A stretch of DNA of 64,000 bases from Paenibacillus sp. MMS20-IR301 (GCF_032302195.1 NZ_CP135275.1:2790001-2854000), one strand, 5' to 3'. Positions 39,858 through 50,054 are shown, numbered from the stretch's first letter. Notes: generated by a model not told the origin, from the letters alone. Program-made: numbers and translations.

Positions 39858-40733
39858 TCAATGCCCAGGCGCAACAGATATCCGTTCGGCCAGCCCCGCC
39901 AAAAGCGGCAGCCGTCTTCCCCTCAGCAGTGAGTACAGCAGCGCGATTACCAGAACTGCGAGAAGTACGTAGACCAGACAGTACCCGGCATAATACGCAA
40001 TAACATTAACCCCCGGCACAAAATAGAACAGCGGTATAACAAATTTGGCAATGGTGAAGAGGACAATCAGCGCAAGGATACCTCTTAGGTGGTCCCGCAA
40101 ATATGTATTCGTGATTAACAAGTATATTATACTGAGGAGAACAAAGGTATAGGACAGCTTGAGATACCGGTTAAGAATCAGCACAGTATCATAGTCCGCA
40201 TACTTGGAGTAGATATTGTACAGCACCGGTACAGCCGCCAGGATATACAGCAGCAGCATGCCAAACCTGGCGGCTGCCCCCGGGCGGAGGTCATTTTGTC
40301 CACCGGGAGATTCACTCTCCGGCTCTTGCTCCTCCTGCGGTTCCTCGTGCTTAACTGTTCGCGTCTTCAGCGGCATTTTAACCAGAAAGAATACGGTAAC
40401 CGCTACAGTCACAGCACAATATACCAGATTGGCCGGCCGCAGGATCTGCGCAGGATACAGACAAAGCTTATACAGTATAGACGCTAATTCCACAGACAGA
40501 AACATCAGCACCATATAATGCCTTCTCCCAAACCATATCACACTGACTGCAGCAGCAAGTATAACCAAAATCGAAATTGTCCCGGCCAGACTCCCGCTGG
40601 ATTCCTGGTTATTATCAATATAAGCGATGAAGCTGTAAAAACGGCTGCTTAACAAACTGAATAAAAGCTGCATTCCAAATAAAACATACACTATCGTATT
40701 GAGCTTGCTTGTACGCCTGCCGGCTATCCCCAA
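39858..40733 (-). CDS. Multi-pass membrane protein of unknown function
   Basis: About 291 residues. The start is uncertain: AAAGGGAGG is 6 nt before a TTG at 40733 but directly abuts an ATG at 40739, so TTG is preferred. Roughly four helices, an acidic cytoplasmic loop (HEEPQEEQEPESESPG, about 125-145) and about four to five further helices are visible. No family was recognised. It precedes the DUF2569 gene on the same strand. Confidence 0.75.
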   Translation of the reverse strand: MGIAGRRTSKLNTIVYVLFGMQLLFSLLSSRFYSFIAYIDNNQESSGSLAGTISILVILAAAVSVIWFGRRHYMVLMFLSVELASILYKLCLYPAQILRPANLVYCAVTVAVTVFFLVKMPLKTRTVKHEEPQEEQEPESESPGGQNDLRPGAAARFGMLLLYILAAVPVLYNIYSKYADYDTVLILNRYLKLSYTFVLLSIIYLLITNTYLRDHLRGILALIVLFTIAKFVIPLFYFVPGVNVIAYYAGYCLVYVLLAVLVIALLYSLLRGRRLPLLAGLAERISVAPGH

Positions 40734-40962
40734 AGTCATCCTCCCTTTCAAATATAAGGTTACATGACGATTATTCTGTGCAGCTAACGGTTTTTCCTGC
40801 TTGATTGCATGGACACTGCCATTTCTGTCCCGAATTGCGGGTTCATTTCAGGAATTCCTAACTTAAAAGCGCCGCTTATCCGAAATTCCGCGTAAGTAGT
40901 CGCCAAGTTTCGCTTTCAAATTGAAGTCATCCATTTTCAGCAATGAACCATTTCTGGTCAGC

Positions 40963-40993
40963 AAAAAAAGCCCGAACCAATAAAGGCTCAGGC
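40963..40993 (-). terminator. Terminator of deoD
   Basis: On the minus strand GCCTGAGCC and GGTTCGGGC pair (with G-U pairs) and are followed by T7. The rest of the 310-nt gap from 40734 to 41043 shows nothing I can assign. Confidence 0.8.
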
Positions 40994-41043
40994 ATTTGTT
41001 ACTTGCTATTTGGTTCATGTTACATTGCCGCCGCAGCAGCCTT

Positions 41044-41763
41044 TTAAGCCAGCTCCAGAGCAATTTCCATCATTTTCGTAAAGGAGGTCTGCCGTTCTTC
41101 AGAGGTTGTCTCCTCCGCCCGGAATACATGGTCACTGATCGTAAGGATGCACAGTGCGTTCACTCCGGCATGCGCCGCGTTCAGATACAGGGCCGCAGAT
41201 TCCATTTCGATACAGGCAACGCCCATTTCCTTCCACTTCATAGCGGCAGTCTTATCCGCATTATAGAAGATATCACTGGTCAGCACATTGCCGACATGAA
41301 CCTTCTGTCCCTGTGCATCAGCAGCCTTCTTAGCCTTCTCAAGCAGCTCATAGGATGCGGTAATGGAATAATGTCCCGGCAGATTGAACTGGGAAGCGAA
41401 ATTAGAGTTGGTTGAAGCGCCCATCGCAATTACGATGTCATACAGATTCAGGTGATCCTGCAGCGCTCCGGCCGAACCTACACGGATCAGGTTCTTCACG
41501 CCAAACACGTTAATTAGCTCCCAGGAATAAATGCCGATACTCGGAGCTCCCATGCCTGTGCCCATGACCGAAATTTTCTTTCCTTTATATGTCCCGGTAT
41601 ACCCGAGCATTCCCCGTACTTCATTGAACAGGACCGGATTCTCCAGATAGGTCTCGGCAATGAATTGGGCTCTGAGCGGATCTCCGGGCAGCAGAATTGT
41701 TTCAGCAATTTCCGCACCATTAGGTTTGATATGAGGGGTTTCTTTGAATTCTGATGTACTCAT
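41044..41763 (-). CDS. deoD: Purine nucleoside phosphorylase, DeoD type
   Basis: 239 residues, the normal length for the hexameric DeoD type. Motifs include ILLPGDPLRA, VMGTGMGAPSIGIYSWELI, RVGSAGAL (phosphate site), IEMESAALY (ribose site) and the catalytic Asp in TISDHVF. It phosphorolyses purine (deoxy)nucleosides to base and (deoxy)ribose-1-phosphate. AAAGGAG precedes the ATG. It is apparently monocistronic. The cytidine deaminase gene 6 kb away is another nucleoside-salvage function. Confidence 0.96.
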   Translation of the reverse strand: MSTSEFKETPHIKPNGAEIAETILLPGDPLRAQFIAETYLENPVLFNEVRGMLGYTGTYKGKKISVMGTGMGAPSIGIYSWELINVFGVKNLIRVGSAGALQDHLNLYDIVIAMGASTNSNFASQFNLPGHYSITASYELLEKAKKAADAQGQKVHVGNVLTSDIFYNADKTAAMKWKEMGVACIEMESAALYLNAAHAGVNALCILTISDHVFRAEETTSEERQTSFTKMMEIALELA

Positions 41764-41856
41764 CGGGTTGACGGCTCCTTTGTAAATCGGATTTAAGCTT
41801 TCTACATTATACCAGAACCTTTATTCGCCATAAACCTGCTTGTACCTGTAAAATCC

Positions 41857-41907
41857 CCCCGCAAAGTAAAGCTTCAGCCCGGATGAGGACTCAGATACTT
41901 TGCGGGG
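41857..41907 (-). terminator. Hairpin after the SLH phosphoesterase gene
   Basis: CCCCGCAAAGTA (41857-41868) and TACTTTGCGGGG (41896-41907) form a perfect 12-bp stem with a 27-nt loop; on the minus strand GGATTTTA follows. Confidence 0.7.
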
Positions 41908-41929
41908 ACCCCGAAATCTCAAAAAACCT

Positions 41930-44900
41930 TTACTGCTGCATGAAGCTGTACAGCAGCTTAGCCATTTCAGCACGGGTAACCAGCGCCTGCGGGTCAAAGC
42001 GGTTATCTGCCTTGCCGCTGATAAGACCTCTCGCCTGCAGTTCTCCTACTGCCTGCACCGCCCATGAAGAAATGTTCTGTGCATCCTTGAAGCTTGGCGC
42101 AGCAGCCGCTGCAGCTTCAGCTCCGCTGCCCGTCAGCATTCGGCTCAGCACGGCCGCTGCTTCCTCGCGGGTGATCAGATCCTTCGGCCGGTATTTGCCG
42201 CCGGTTCCCTGGATAAGGCCAAGCTCCGCCGCTTTCGCTACGGCTCCTGCATAATAGGCATCCGCAGATACATCGGTAAACCCGCTTATTCCCGCAGCTT
42301 CAAGGCCGAGTGCGCGAACCGCCAGCACAGCAAAGTCTGCCCGGGTTAATCCGCTCTGCGGTCGATAATGCGTAGCATCAGTGCCTGTGGCAATATGCTT
42401 CGCCGCAAGCTTGGAGATATAGCTCTCTGCCCAATGCCCTGCAGTATCGCTAAACTGCTTATGGTATTCGGCAACAGCGAAGGTTGAGAAATGGCTGGTC
42501 GTAAATTCGAACCCGCCTGCTGTCAGCTTCCCGCCCATGTACTCAAGCTTACCGTTATTCAGATAATACACGCCAGCATAATCAGGGTTCATAACGCTAA
42601 TCTGCCGGGCTGTAAGCGGAATGGTTACTGTAACTTTGCCCTTCAGCTGATGCAGCGCTGTTGAGATACCGCCACTATTGACAGCATTTAATTCCAGCGT
42701 AATCACTGCCTGCGGCTCTCTGAATTCACCCGCTCCGCCTGCAGACAGAATTTCCTGCTTCAGCACTTCCGTCATTGAAGTATCCACACTTAACAGAACC
42801 GATTGCGTTCCGTCAGCTAACTCAGGCAATGAGCCGGCCGGAATGGCCAGTTCCATGCCCGCAGCCGAGATGCGCAGACCCACTTGCCTGCTTACAGCCA
42901 GCTTCAAGGCCGAAGCATCGAGCTGCAGCTTGGCTTGTCCCTGCGTACCGCCCAGCTCAAGCTTGATTTCACCGTTAACTGCGCCTTCCACCAGTTTATT
43001 CAGTGCAGTTTGATCAGCAGTATATATGCCGTCTGCGTTCATCTCCAGCTTAAGGGTTCCCGAATCCGCTGGAGCCGGGGTCACTGCCGGTGCCGGAGTT
43101 GGTGACGGTGCCTGCGCAGCCGGGGCTGGTTCAGTAACTGGGGCAGGAGTAGCCTCCGGTTTCGGCGATTCTTCCGGCTTCGGCGATTCCCCCGGTGCTG
43201 GCGTTTCTCCCGGCGTTGGCGTTTCTTCCTTCACGCCGGTGTAGAAGCCCCAAATATCGGACAGGACCATGCCGGAATGCTGATCTTCCGCTTTTACATA
43301 CCACTGATAATAACTCTTCGGATTCAGCCCGTTCCATACTGCCGATATTTCGGAACCGCTGGCTGCATCCTGCTCAGCAGCAATTTTCTGGTCTGTGTAT
43401 ACTTTGATCCCGATATAATCGGTTGCTACGCGCTTCGTCACCGGCTCAAGGTCGAGATCCAGTGTGAACTGGTCTTTGCCCGGATAAGCCGTCTCATCGT
43501 AGTAATTGTAATCATCAAGATACGGAGAATAGGTCTTCACATGCAGCTTGTTGCCGGCCGTATCGAACTGCAGCAGACGGATGTACCCGAGACCGCCTTC
43601 CTCTGCCCCTTGGTAATCGGCAAGCATCTGATACACATTGCGGTCTGGGATACCGTCGCCGTCATCGTCCAGCTGATCGACCTTCAGCTCGGCATCATGG
43701 TAGTGTCCGGATAACGCGGCAATCACGTTTTTGTTCGGCTTCACTACCTTTTCAAAGATCTGGTCGGCAATCGGTGCACGGTTGTTGGATACGAGCAGGT
43801 ACTCATGCAGCGCAAGAATTGCTTTGCGCTCAGGATAGCGGGCAACAATCTCATTCATCCAGTCAATTTCCTTATCCCCGAGGCCCCAGCCCATATACAC
43901 AATCACGTAGTCATTGCCGCCTGCAGAGATCAGGTCATAATGCCCCATGTTATTGTTATACGATCCGCCGTAATTCGGCAGATTCTTGAATCTCCACTCG
44001 CCGAAGTACTTCCAGAACTCCGTATAGTCCCCTGTCTGATGCCCCACATCGTGATTACCGGCCAGGACGCCGTACGGAATGCCCGCATCCTCCAGAACAC
44101 GCATGTTCTTGTCGGCTTCCTTCCACTGGTATTCCTGATATGACTTATCGACCACATCCCCGGTGTGAATGACATATTTCAGATTCAGGCTATCCTTATG
44201 ATCAGCAATCCACTTCACATTCTTCTGATAAATGTACGGGTAGCTCTGCGAGTAGTACTGCGTATCCGACATCCATACAAAGGTATAATCATAAGTGTCG
44301 CCAGTTACGGTTGGAGGGGTGTCCGTCTTGGCGATTTCGTCCTGCACCATAACCGATATGGAGTTATTCTGTTTGAATTCACCTGCCAGCACGGATGCGC
44401 TGAGCGTGAAATCAGCATCTCCGGCAATCCGGTAATCCAGCAGCTGCCAGTTACTTGCTGAAGGACTCCAGGCATAGAGGCTGACTTTACGCCCCGGCAG
44501 AGAGTTGCCTTTCCACTCCACATCTACACGGTCCGTCTCCTTCACAGACGGATCCAGCTTAATCTCATAGCGCTGGTATGGGAATTGCTCTACAGCATCA
44601 TTGACAAGATAGTTGCCGTCTATGCTGCTGATTGCTGCATATTCTTCCGCCATCAATGCGGCTTCTCCCGCAGGCTCCTTCTGCTTCGGCGGTTCAGTAT
44701 CTGAAGCATTCTTGTAGCCGCTGAAGCCCTGCTCCGAGTGAACCCCGTCATACTTGAAGCCTCTATAGAAGGTTACCCCCATCCGGTCACCGGCCGGGTC
44801 TGCAACTTTCACCTTCAGCTCAGGGCTTGTGCTTGCTTCCGTTTCACCGGCTGCAGGAGCAATCAGCTGCGGAGCAGACGGATTCTCGTCCGGCACATGG

Positions 44901-47773
44901 AACTGCACTGATTTCTCCGCTTTGTTGCCAGCCTGGTCTACAGCGGTAATCTGCAGTGTATGTGAACCTGCAGACAGCCGGCCGGAGCTTGTCTGATACG
45001 GAAGTTTAATAACGGCACCATCCAGCTTGACGCTAGTTTCACTTACCCCGGCATATTCATCCTTAATGTCGGCTGTAATCTCAATCCGGCCGCGGTAAGT
45101 CTTCCCTTCTTCCAGATTCGGCTTAATGACCGGTGCTGTATTATCTACAATGACAGATGATTCCACCTGCTCTTTACCCTGAAGCAGCGTCAAGGTATGC
45201 GGTCCATCACTCCATGCGGAAGTATCCCACTCATAGGTCTTGGACTGCAGCAGCAGCGGGTCCAGATTAAACTGGAAGCCGATGGATTCATGTTTCCCGG
45301 TAGTGTCGCCCATTTTGATTTCTTTATCGCGTTCACCATAGGCAGGGTCCACAATCTCCGTACCGTCCGCCAGCAGAAGCCGCACATTCTTAATCTCGAA
45401 ATCATCCTTGTTCTCTTCCGGCCGCGGGTCAAACGGCGATGATTTCGAGCCGGCACGGATATAGATGGTATTGTCCGGGCCTGACTTCAGAGCAGATGCT
45501 TTGATCGGGAAAGACAAGGTGGTATAAGCCGTAATCGGGTCCATAAAGGTATACAGAATGCTGTCATCCCCCAGCTCTTCCGGTCCCATTGTAATTCCGT
45601 TCTTGAAGTAATAATCCACATTCTTGGCATCGAAGACGAAATAGGCATCATTCTCCAGTGAAGCATAAGTATCCGCCGCATTCACTGCCTTGTTATCAAT
45701 TTGCAGGGCCAGCTCATCCGGCTTAACCGTAGCTGAGGTTCCCTTCACTGCCACCTGGCCGCTGATCAGACTGTCGTCCTTGAGATTCAGCCGCAGCGCC
45801 GAGCGGTCGGGACCTCCGGTAACGGCTACTGTATACACCGGGGACTCCGTAACATTACTGCCGTCAGACACGGTGAAGTAATAACGGATTTCCGTTCTGC
45901 CGATCAGATCGGCGGAAGACAGCTTATGGTGGTACAGCGTATCATTATAGTCCTGTGAGAGGTTATAGGATATGAATTCCGGCTGCTTGTCCGTCGCAAT
46001 ATGCACCTCAACAGATTTGATGTCCTTATCATCATCCGCGAAGGCTTTAAGCTCTAGTCCCTTGGACTGATCGATTTCTGTTGCATCCGTCAAATCACTG
46101 ACTGTAGGAGGCACAGTATCTGGCTCTACATGCAGCGGAGCTGCCGGAACCTGGAAGGCTTCCGCCTTGCCCGGGGTAGGAACAGCGCTACCGGAGCTAA
46201 TCTTCAGCATTTTACCGGAACCGTTCACCGGATATTTATACAGCAGCGCTTTGTTCTCCTTCGTCTCATCCTTCAAACCGCCATTATAAAGCGTGTCCGC
46301 ATCATAATATGCCGAGGAAATATCCTTCTCGGTATTGCTCTTGATGACAATAGCCCGGCGGCCGGAGTTCGCCATGCCGTCGCTCTTGATCTGGAACAGA
46401 TCCTTGCCGGGCATAAGCTGGGTCTGGAACGCTGCATTGAAATCAGTTGCTGTATGGTTCGTATTGGCACTGTTAATGATCCAGAAGACTACCGACTGCT
46501 GTGCCGGAACGATCAGCTTCTCTTCAGTAGAAGGCCACTTCACATCTGCCGCCGGACCTTTATCAGGGTAGCGGTAATATACTTTGTAATTTTGGAAATC
46601 GACCGGCTGGTCTGTGTTGTTGTATACTTCGATGAATTCAAACGCATCCGTGCTTGTACCGGGAACATTGCCCGAGTTCGGCAGCAGCTCAGTAATCAGC
46701 AGCGGAGGCACAGCCTCATTGTTATAATCAGGCAGATTCACGTGAATGGAATAGCTTTCGGAGACATTCTTGGTGCGGATGCTGTAGTACAGCTCCGGTT
46801 CTTCCATCACAGCGGCCGGGATTATACCCTTATAGAGATCACCGCTAACCTTAGTCATTGTGATTACGGTTTCCCGCTGCTGTGATTCCGTCCGGTATAG
46901 AAGCTCTACCGCAGGAGCCGGGGTATCACCTTCACTCTGCAGATTGCTGATGGTTGCCTGAATCTCCAGATCGGCAGGATCAGTGCTGGCCTTGGGAGCA
47001 TGCTGAATTACCGGCTTCTGCTCATTGTCGGCCGGCAGCTGACTTGGAAGAACCGTTCCCGGAGATGCATCAATGCCGCCCGATTCCGGCAGCAAAGTCA
47101 TTTCCGCACCGCCGGAGGAAGGATACGCGAATATAATGCCTTTATTGAGTTTGACCTGTTCCTTCTGGTATGTAACGGAGATGATCGTGCTGTCGTTTGC
47201 TCTGGAGCGGATCTGCAGATTGCGTGTATCGCTGTTAGCCAGCCCGCCTCCCCCGTTCACCCGGAACAGATTGACGCCTTCCTGCAAATCCGCATTGAAA
47301 TTAGCATTGAACTGATCTGCGGCCAGCTCCCCGTTCTTGCCGTTCATCACCCAGAAGACAACGCTGCTGCGGGCAGGAATGATTAGGTCCTGATCATATT
47401 TCCAGCTGTCTTTATTATTATAGTAGAAATAATAATCCTTGAAGTTCAACGGGCTGCCTGTGTTGTTATATACTTCTACAAATTCATAGGCATCCGCTGA
47501 GTTAACATTGGCGGTATCCGGCACCAGCTCGGTAATCAGCAGACCGCCCGTCTGTACGGGCTCTGCATAGACTGCAGCGGTAACCGACACCTCTGCACCG
47601 GGTTCCTGCGAGGCCGGTTGTTCATCCAGCGTGCTGAGAATGCCGGACGGCAGCTGCCCGTTCTGCACCGCTTCCAGTTCCGCCGCATAACTGCCCGGGG
47701 CTACTGCACCCATCAGTAGAGTACCGGCAATTACACCTGTGAAAAGCCGCTTTTGATTACGTTGAACTTTCAA
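41930..47773 (-). CDS. Giant SLH-anchored metallophosphoesterase with two lamin-tail domains
   Basis: 1,947 residues. The start is TTG at 47773, 10 nt after GGGAG; it gives a proper signal peptide (KVQRNQKR, hydrophobic core, APGSYA cleavage near 29). The order is lamin-tail domain (about 76-195), lamin-tail domain (about 357-480), Ig/fibronectin-like and stalk regions, then a calcineurin-like phosphoesterase (about 1160-1360) with SDTQ, HTGDVVD, GNHD, ALHEYLL and SGHYHD. A Fn3-like part and a Pro/Glu/Thr linker (about 1513-1565) precede a beta-rich domain. Three SLH repeats end the protein (about 1775-1947). The SLH repeats should tether it to secondary cell-wall polymers. The substrate is unknown; extracellular nucleotides or phosphodiesters are possible. 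Confidence 0.92.
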   Translation of the reverse strand: MKVQRNQKRLFTGVIAGTLLMGAVAPGSYAAELEAVQNGQLPSGILSTLDEQPASQEPGAEVSVTAAVYAEPVQTGGLLITELVPDTANVNSADAYEFVEVYNNTGSPLNFKDYYFYYNNKDSWKYDQDLIIPARSSVVFWVMNGKNGELAADQFNANFNADLQEGVNLFRVNGGGGLANSDTRNLQIRSRANDSTIISVTYQKEQVKLNKGIIFAYPSSGGAEMTLLPESGGIDASPGTVLPSQLPADNEQKPVIQHAPKASTDPADLEIQATISNLQSEGDTPAPAVELLYRTESQQRETVITMTKVSGDLYKGIIPAAVMEEPELYYSIRTKNVSESYSIHVNLPDYNNEAVPPLLITELLPNSGNVPGTSTDAFEFIEVYNNTDQPVDFQNYKVYYRYPDKGPAADVKWPSTEEKLIVPAQQSVVFWIINSANTNHTATDFNAAFQTQLMPGKDLFQIKSDGMANSGRRAIVIKSNTEKDISSAYYDADTLYNGGLKDETKENKALLYKYPVNGSGKMLKISSGSAVPTPGKAEAFQVPAAPLHVEPDTVPPTVSDLTDATEIDQSKGLELKAFADDDKDIKSVEVHIATDKQPEFISYNLSQDYNDTLYHHKLSSADLIGRTEIRYYFTVSDGSNVTESPVYTVAVTGGPDRSALRLNLKDDSLISGQVAVKGTSATVKPDELALQIDNKAVNAADTYASLENDAYFVFDAKNVDYYFKNGITMGPEELGDDSILYTFMDPITAYTTLSFPIKASALKSGPDNTIYIRAGSKSSPFDPRPEENKDDFEIKNVRLLLADGTEIVDPAYGERDKEIKMGDTTGKHESIGFQFNLDPLLLQSKTYEWDTSAWSDGPHTLTLLQGKEQVESSVIVDNTAPVIKPNLEEGKTYRGRIEITADIKDEYAGVSETSVKLDGAVIKLPYQTSSGRLSAGSHTLQITAVDQAGNKAEKSVQFHVPDENPSAPQLIAPAAGETEASTSPELKVKVADPAGDRMGVTFYRGFKYDGVHSEQGFSGYKNASDTEPPKQKEPAGEAALMAEEYAAISSIDGNYLVNDAVEQFPYQRYEIKLDPSVKETDRVDVEWKGNSLPGRKVSLYAWSPSASNWQLLDYRIAGDADFTLSASVLAGEFKQNNSISVMVQDEIAKTDTPPTVTGDTYDYTFVWMSDTQYYSQSYPYIYQKNVKWIADHKDSLNLKYVIHTGDVVDKSYQEYQWKEADKNMRVLEDAGIPYGVLAGNHDVGHQTGDYTEFWKYFGEWRFKNLPNYGGSYNNNMGHYDLISAGGNDYVIVYMGWGLGDKEIDWMNEIVARYPERKAILALHEYLLVSNNRAPIADQIFEKVVKPNKNVIAALSGHYHDAELKVDQLDDDGDGIPDRNVYQMLADYQGAEEGGLGYIRLLQFDTAGNKLHVKTYSPYLDDYNYYDETAYPGKDQFTLDLDLEPVTKRVATDYIGIKVYTDQKIAAEQDAASGSEISAVWNGLNPKSYYQWYVKAEDQHSGMVLSDIWGFYTGVKEETPTPGETPAPGESPKPEESPKPEATPAPVTEPAPAAQAPSPTPAPAVTPAPADSGTLKLEMNADGIYTADQTALNKLVEGAVNGEIKLELGGTQGQAKLQLDASALKLAVSRQVGLRISAAGMELAIPAGSLPELADGTQSVLLSVDTSMTEVLKQEILSAGGAGEFREPQAVITLELNAVNSGGISTALHQLKGKVTVTIPLTARQISVMNPDYAGVYYLNNGKLEYMGGKLTAGGFEFTTSHFSTFAVAEYHKQFSDTAGHWAESYISKLAAKHIATGTDATHYRPQSGLTRADFAVLAVRALGLEAAGISGFTDVSADAYYAGAVAKAAELGLIQGTGGKYRPKDLITREEAAAVLSRMLTGSGAEAAAAAAPSFKDAQNISSWAVQAVGELQARGLISGKADNRFDPQALVTRAEMAKLLYSFMQQ

Positions 47774-47951
47774 ATGATGTACACTCCCTGTAGTCGTTTT
47801 TGTAAATCGCTCCAGTCCATTTTGGACACTTTTAAAAGTATACGAACTATTTATTAAGCAATAATCAGGAATATGTAAAATTTGAATTTGTACATTTAAC
47901 ATTGCTGACTGCAGGTGTGAAATCAATTCTGGCAGCGCCTGCGGATCTGTA

Positions 47952-47980
47952 TTGACAAATGTTATTCCCGTCTATATTAT
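47952..47980 (+). promoter_or_regulatory. Sigma-A promoter of cdd
   Basis: Perfect TTGACA (47952-47957), 17-nt spacer, TATTAT (47975-47980). It lies about 75 nt before the cdd start codon in the divergent region with the SLH gene. Confidence 0.78.
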
Positions 47981-48055
47981 TAGAAGTCCTGCCGGTATCT
48001 TGCCGGTGATAAGGGGACCTCGTAAGGTTCATTCTTATTGAAGAGGATGATTGAT

Positions 48056-48454
48056 ATGAACAAAGAGCAATTGATGGAGCAGGCCCGGGCGGTTAAGCAC
48101 GCTGCGTATGCCCCCTATTCCAAATTTCCGGTCGGAGCCGCAATATTGCTGAAGGACGGAACCGTGATTACCGGGGTTAATGTAGAAAATGTATCCTTTG
48201 GCGCAACGAATTGTGCGGAACGGACTGCATTCTTCACAGCGGTTGCACGCGGATATGCAAAAGGTGACTTCCAGGCTATCGCTGTAGCCGGGGATACTGA
48301 GGATTTCCTACCGCCCTGCAGCATCTGCAGACAAGTTATGGCGGAATTCTGCTACCCTGACATGCCCGTATATTTAACCAACAATAAACAGGATATATTG
48401 GAATTAAAGCTTCGGGAGCTGCTGCCTTATGCGTTTACGGATCTCGACATGTAA
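48056..48454 (+). CDS. cdd: Cytidine deaminase
   Basis: 132 residues, typical of the tetrameric single-zinc type. The ATG at 48056 has AAGAGG at the right distance; an in-frame TTG at 48038 is rejected. Substrate and zinc motifs are visible: FPVGAAI, NVEN, NCAERTA (zinc Cys and proton-shuttle Glu) and PPCSICRQ (two zinc Cys). It deaminates cytidine and deoxycytidine to uridine forms in pyrimidine salvage. It is monocistronic and divergent from the SLH protein. Confidence 0.96.
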   Translation: MNKEQLMEQARAVKHAAYAPYSKFPVGAAILLKDGTVITGVNVENVSFGATNCAERTAFFTAVARGYAKGDFQAIAVAGDTEDFLPPCSICRQVMAEFCYPDMPVYLTNNKQDILELKLRELLPYAFTDLDM

Positions 48455-48463
48455 AATAGATAT

Positions 48464-48502
48464 TAAAAAAAGCGTATCCGCTATTAGGCGGCTGCGCTTT
48501 TT
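48464..48502. terminator. Bidirectional terminator between cdd and the ABC-2 permease
   Basis: AAAAAAAGCG..CCGC and GCGG..GCGCTTTTTT form a stem with a small mismatch bubble; there are T-runs on both strands between convergent genes. Confidence 0.88.
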
Positions 48503-48521
48503 TGGGGTTACGGTATGTGCA

Positions 48522-49292
48522 TTAAGCTGCTTTCCGTTTATACACACGCATCGCTAATAAATATGCGCCGATCAGTATACCGAGGCACCAGGCAAGTGCA
48601 GACCAGATCCCACTACCGGCGGCCTGCCCTGACAACAGCGCACGGATTGCTTCTACGATTGAAGTCACCGGCTGATTCTCGGCAAAGATACGGACTGCCC
48701 GCGGCATTGTATCAGTGGGTACAAATGCGGAGCTGATAAAAGGAAGGAAGATGAGCGGGTAAGAGAAGGCGCCTGCACCGTCTACGGATTGGGCTGACAG
48801 CCCGGCAATTACCGCAATCCAGGTCAAGGCCAGTGTAAACAATGCGAGAATACCGGCTACGGCCAGCCAGGATACGACTCCAGCCGGAGAGCGGAAGCCC
48901 ATAAGAAGTGCGGCAAGAATGATGATGGTAACCGAAATCGCATTGGACACTAACGAAGTCAGCACATGTCCCCATAGCGCCGCCGAGCGGGCAATCGGCA
49001 TCGAATGGAACCGTTCGAAGATGCCGCTGCGCATATCCATGTACAGGCGGTAAGCCGTGTAGGAAATGCCGCTGGCAATCGCGATCAGCAGAATGCCGGG
49101 CAGCAGATAGTTCACATAATGATCTGTTCCGGTCTCAATTGCGCCGCCGAGCACATATACGAACAGCAGCAGCATGGCAACCGGAGTGATGGTGACGGTG
49201 ATGATGGTATCCATACTGCGGGCAATATGGCGCATGGAACGCCCAAGCATAACACCCATATCGCTGAAAAAGTATTTCCTTGTCATCTCCAT
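48522..49292 (-). CDS. ABC-2 type exporter permease (DrrB-like)
   Basis: 256 residues with six membrane segments and the ABC2_membrane pattern: GILLIAIASGISYTAYRLYMDMRSGIFERFHSMPIARSAALWGHV as a region, and SSAFVPTDTMPRAVRIFAENQPVTSIVEAIRALL near the end. It pairs with the DrrA-like ATPase gene, whose stop codon is adjacent to this start. Such pairs export drugs, lipids or antibiotics. It is the last gene of the PadR-led operon. Confidence 0.92.
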   Translation of the reverse strand: MEMTRKYFFSDMGVMLGRSMRHIARSMDTIITVTITPVAMLLLFVYVLGGAIETGTDHYVNYLLPGILLIAIASGISYTAYRLYMDMRSGIFERFHSMPIARSAALWGHVLTSLVSNAISVTIIILAALLMGFRSPAGVVSWLAVAGILALFTLALTWIAVIAGLSAQSVDGAGAFSYPLIFLPFISSAFVPTDTMPRAVRIFAENQPVTSIVEAIRALLSGQAAGSGIWSALAWCLGILIGAYLLAMRVYKRKAA

Positions 49293-50054
49293 TTACTTTC
49301 CCTCCCTTTTACCGGTAATGGCGAGGAAGATTTCCTCAAGTGTAGGCTGCTTCTCAACATATTCTATCTTCTCAGGCGGGAAAAGCTTCTTCAGGTCTGA
49401 CAGTGCGCCGCTGGCGATAATCCGTCCCTCATGCAATATGGCGATTTGATCAGCGAGTTGTTCTGCCTCTTCCAGATACTGCGTTGTCAGGAAAACGGTT
49501 GTGCCGTTGGCGCTAAGCTCCTTAACCGTCTTCCAGACCTCACTCCGCCCCTCAGGGTCAAGCCCGGTGGTCGGCTCGTCGAGAAAAATAAGCTGCGGTT
49601 GCCCCGCCAGGCTCATGGCGATATCCAGCCTCCGGCGCATACCGCCTGAGTATGCAGACACCTTGCGGTTCGCCGCTTCGCTCAAGCCGAAGCGCTCTAA
49701 TAAATCATCCGCTGCCTGAAGCGGATTTCTTAAGTGCCGCAGCCTGGCAATCATAATCAGGTTCTCCCGTCCGGTCAGTATCTCATCGACGGCAGCAAAC
49801 TGCCCGGTCAGGCTGATGGACTGGCGTACCTCATCAGGCTTCAAGCTGACGTCAAAGCTGTTTACGACAGCTGTACCCGCATCCTGCTTAAGCAGTGTGG
49901 CAAGAATTCTGACGAGCGTTGTCTTGCCCGCACCGTTCGACCCGAGCAAGGCATAAATTTCACCACGCTGCACCTCCAGATCAACACCTTTTAGCACTTC
50001 AACAGATTTGTAGGCTTTTTTCAAACCCTTTACTTGAATGGCGGTATCTTTCAC
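49293..50054 (-). CDS. ABC exporter ATPase (DrrA-like)
   Basis: 253 residues from a GTG at 50054 that overlaps the preceding stop (GTGA). Walker A is GSNGAGKT, the Q-loop is LTGQFAAVDE, the signature is YSGGMRRR, and Walker B is LIFLDEPTTGLDP. It is the daunorubicin-resistance type of ATPase, shorter than DrrA at its C-terminus. It powers the adjacent ABC-2 permease. It is translationally coupled to the DUF1048 genes, which suggests PadR control of the whole set. Confidence 0.93.
   Translation of the reverse strand: MKDTAIQVKGLKKAYKSVEVLKGVDLEVQRGEIYALLGSNGAGKTTLVRILATLLKQDAGTAVVNSFDVSLKPDEVRQSISLTGQFAAVDEILTGRENLIMIARLRHLRNPLQAADDLLERFGLSEAANRKVSAYSGGMRRRLDIAMSLAGQPQLIFLDEPTTGLDPEGRSEVWKTVKELSANGTTVFLTTQYLEEAEQLADQIAILHEGRIIASGALSDLKKLFPPEKIEYVEKQPTLEEIFLAITGKREGK

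Noticed and set aside
47774..47926. Fifty-one-codon extension of the SLH protein
   Set aside because: It would bury the signal peptide in the interior; the TTG at 47773 gives a normal export signal with GGGAG upstream.
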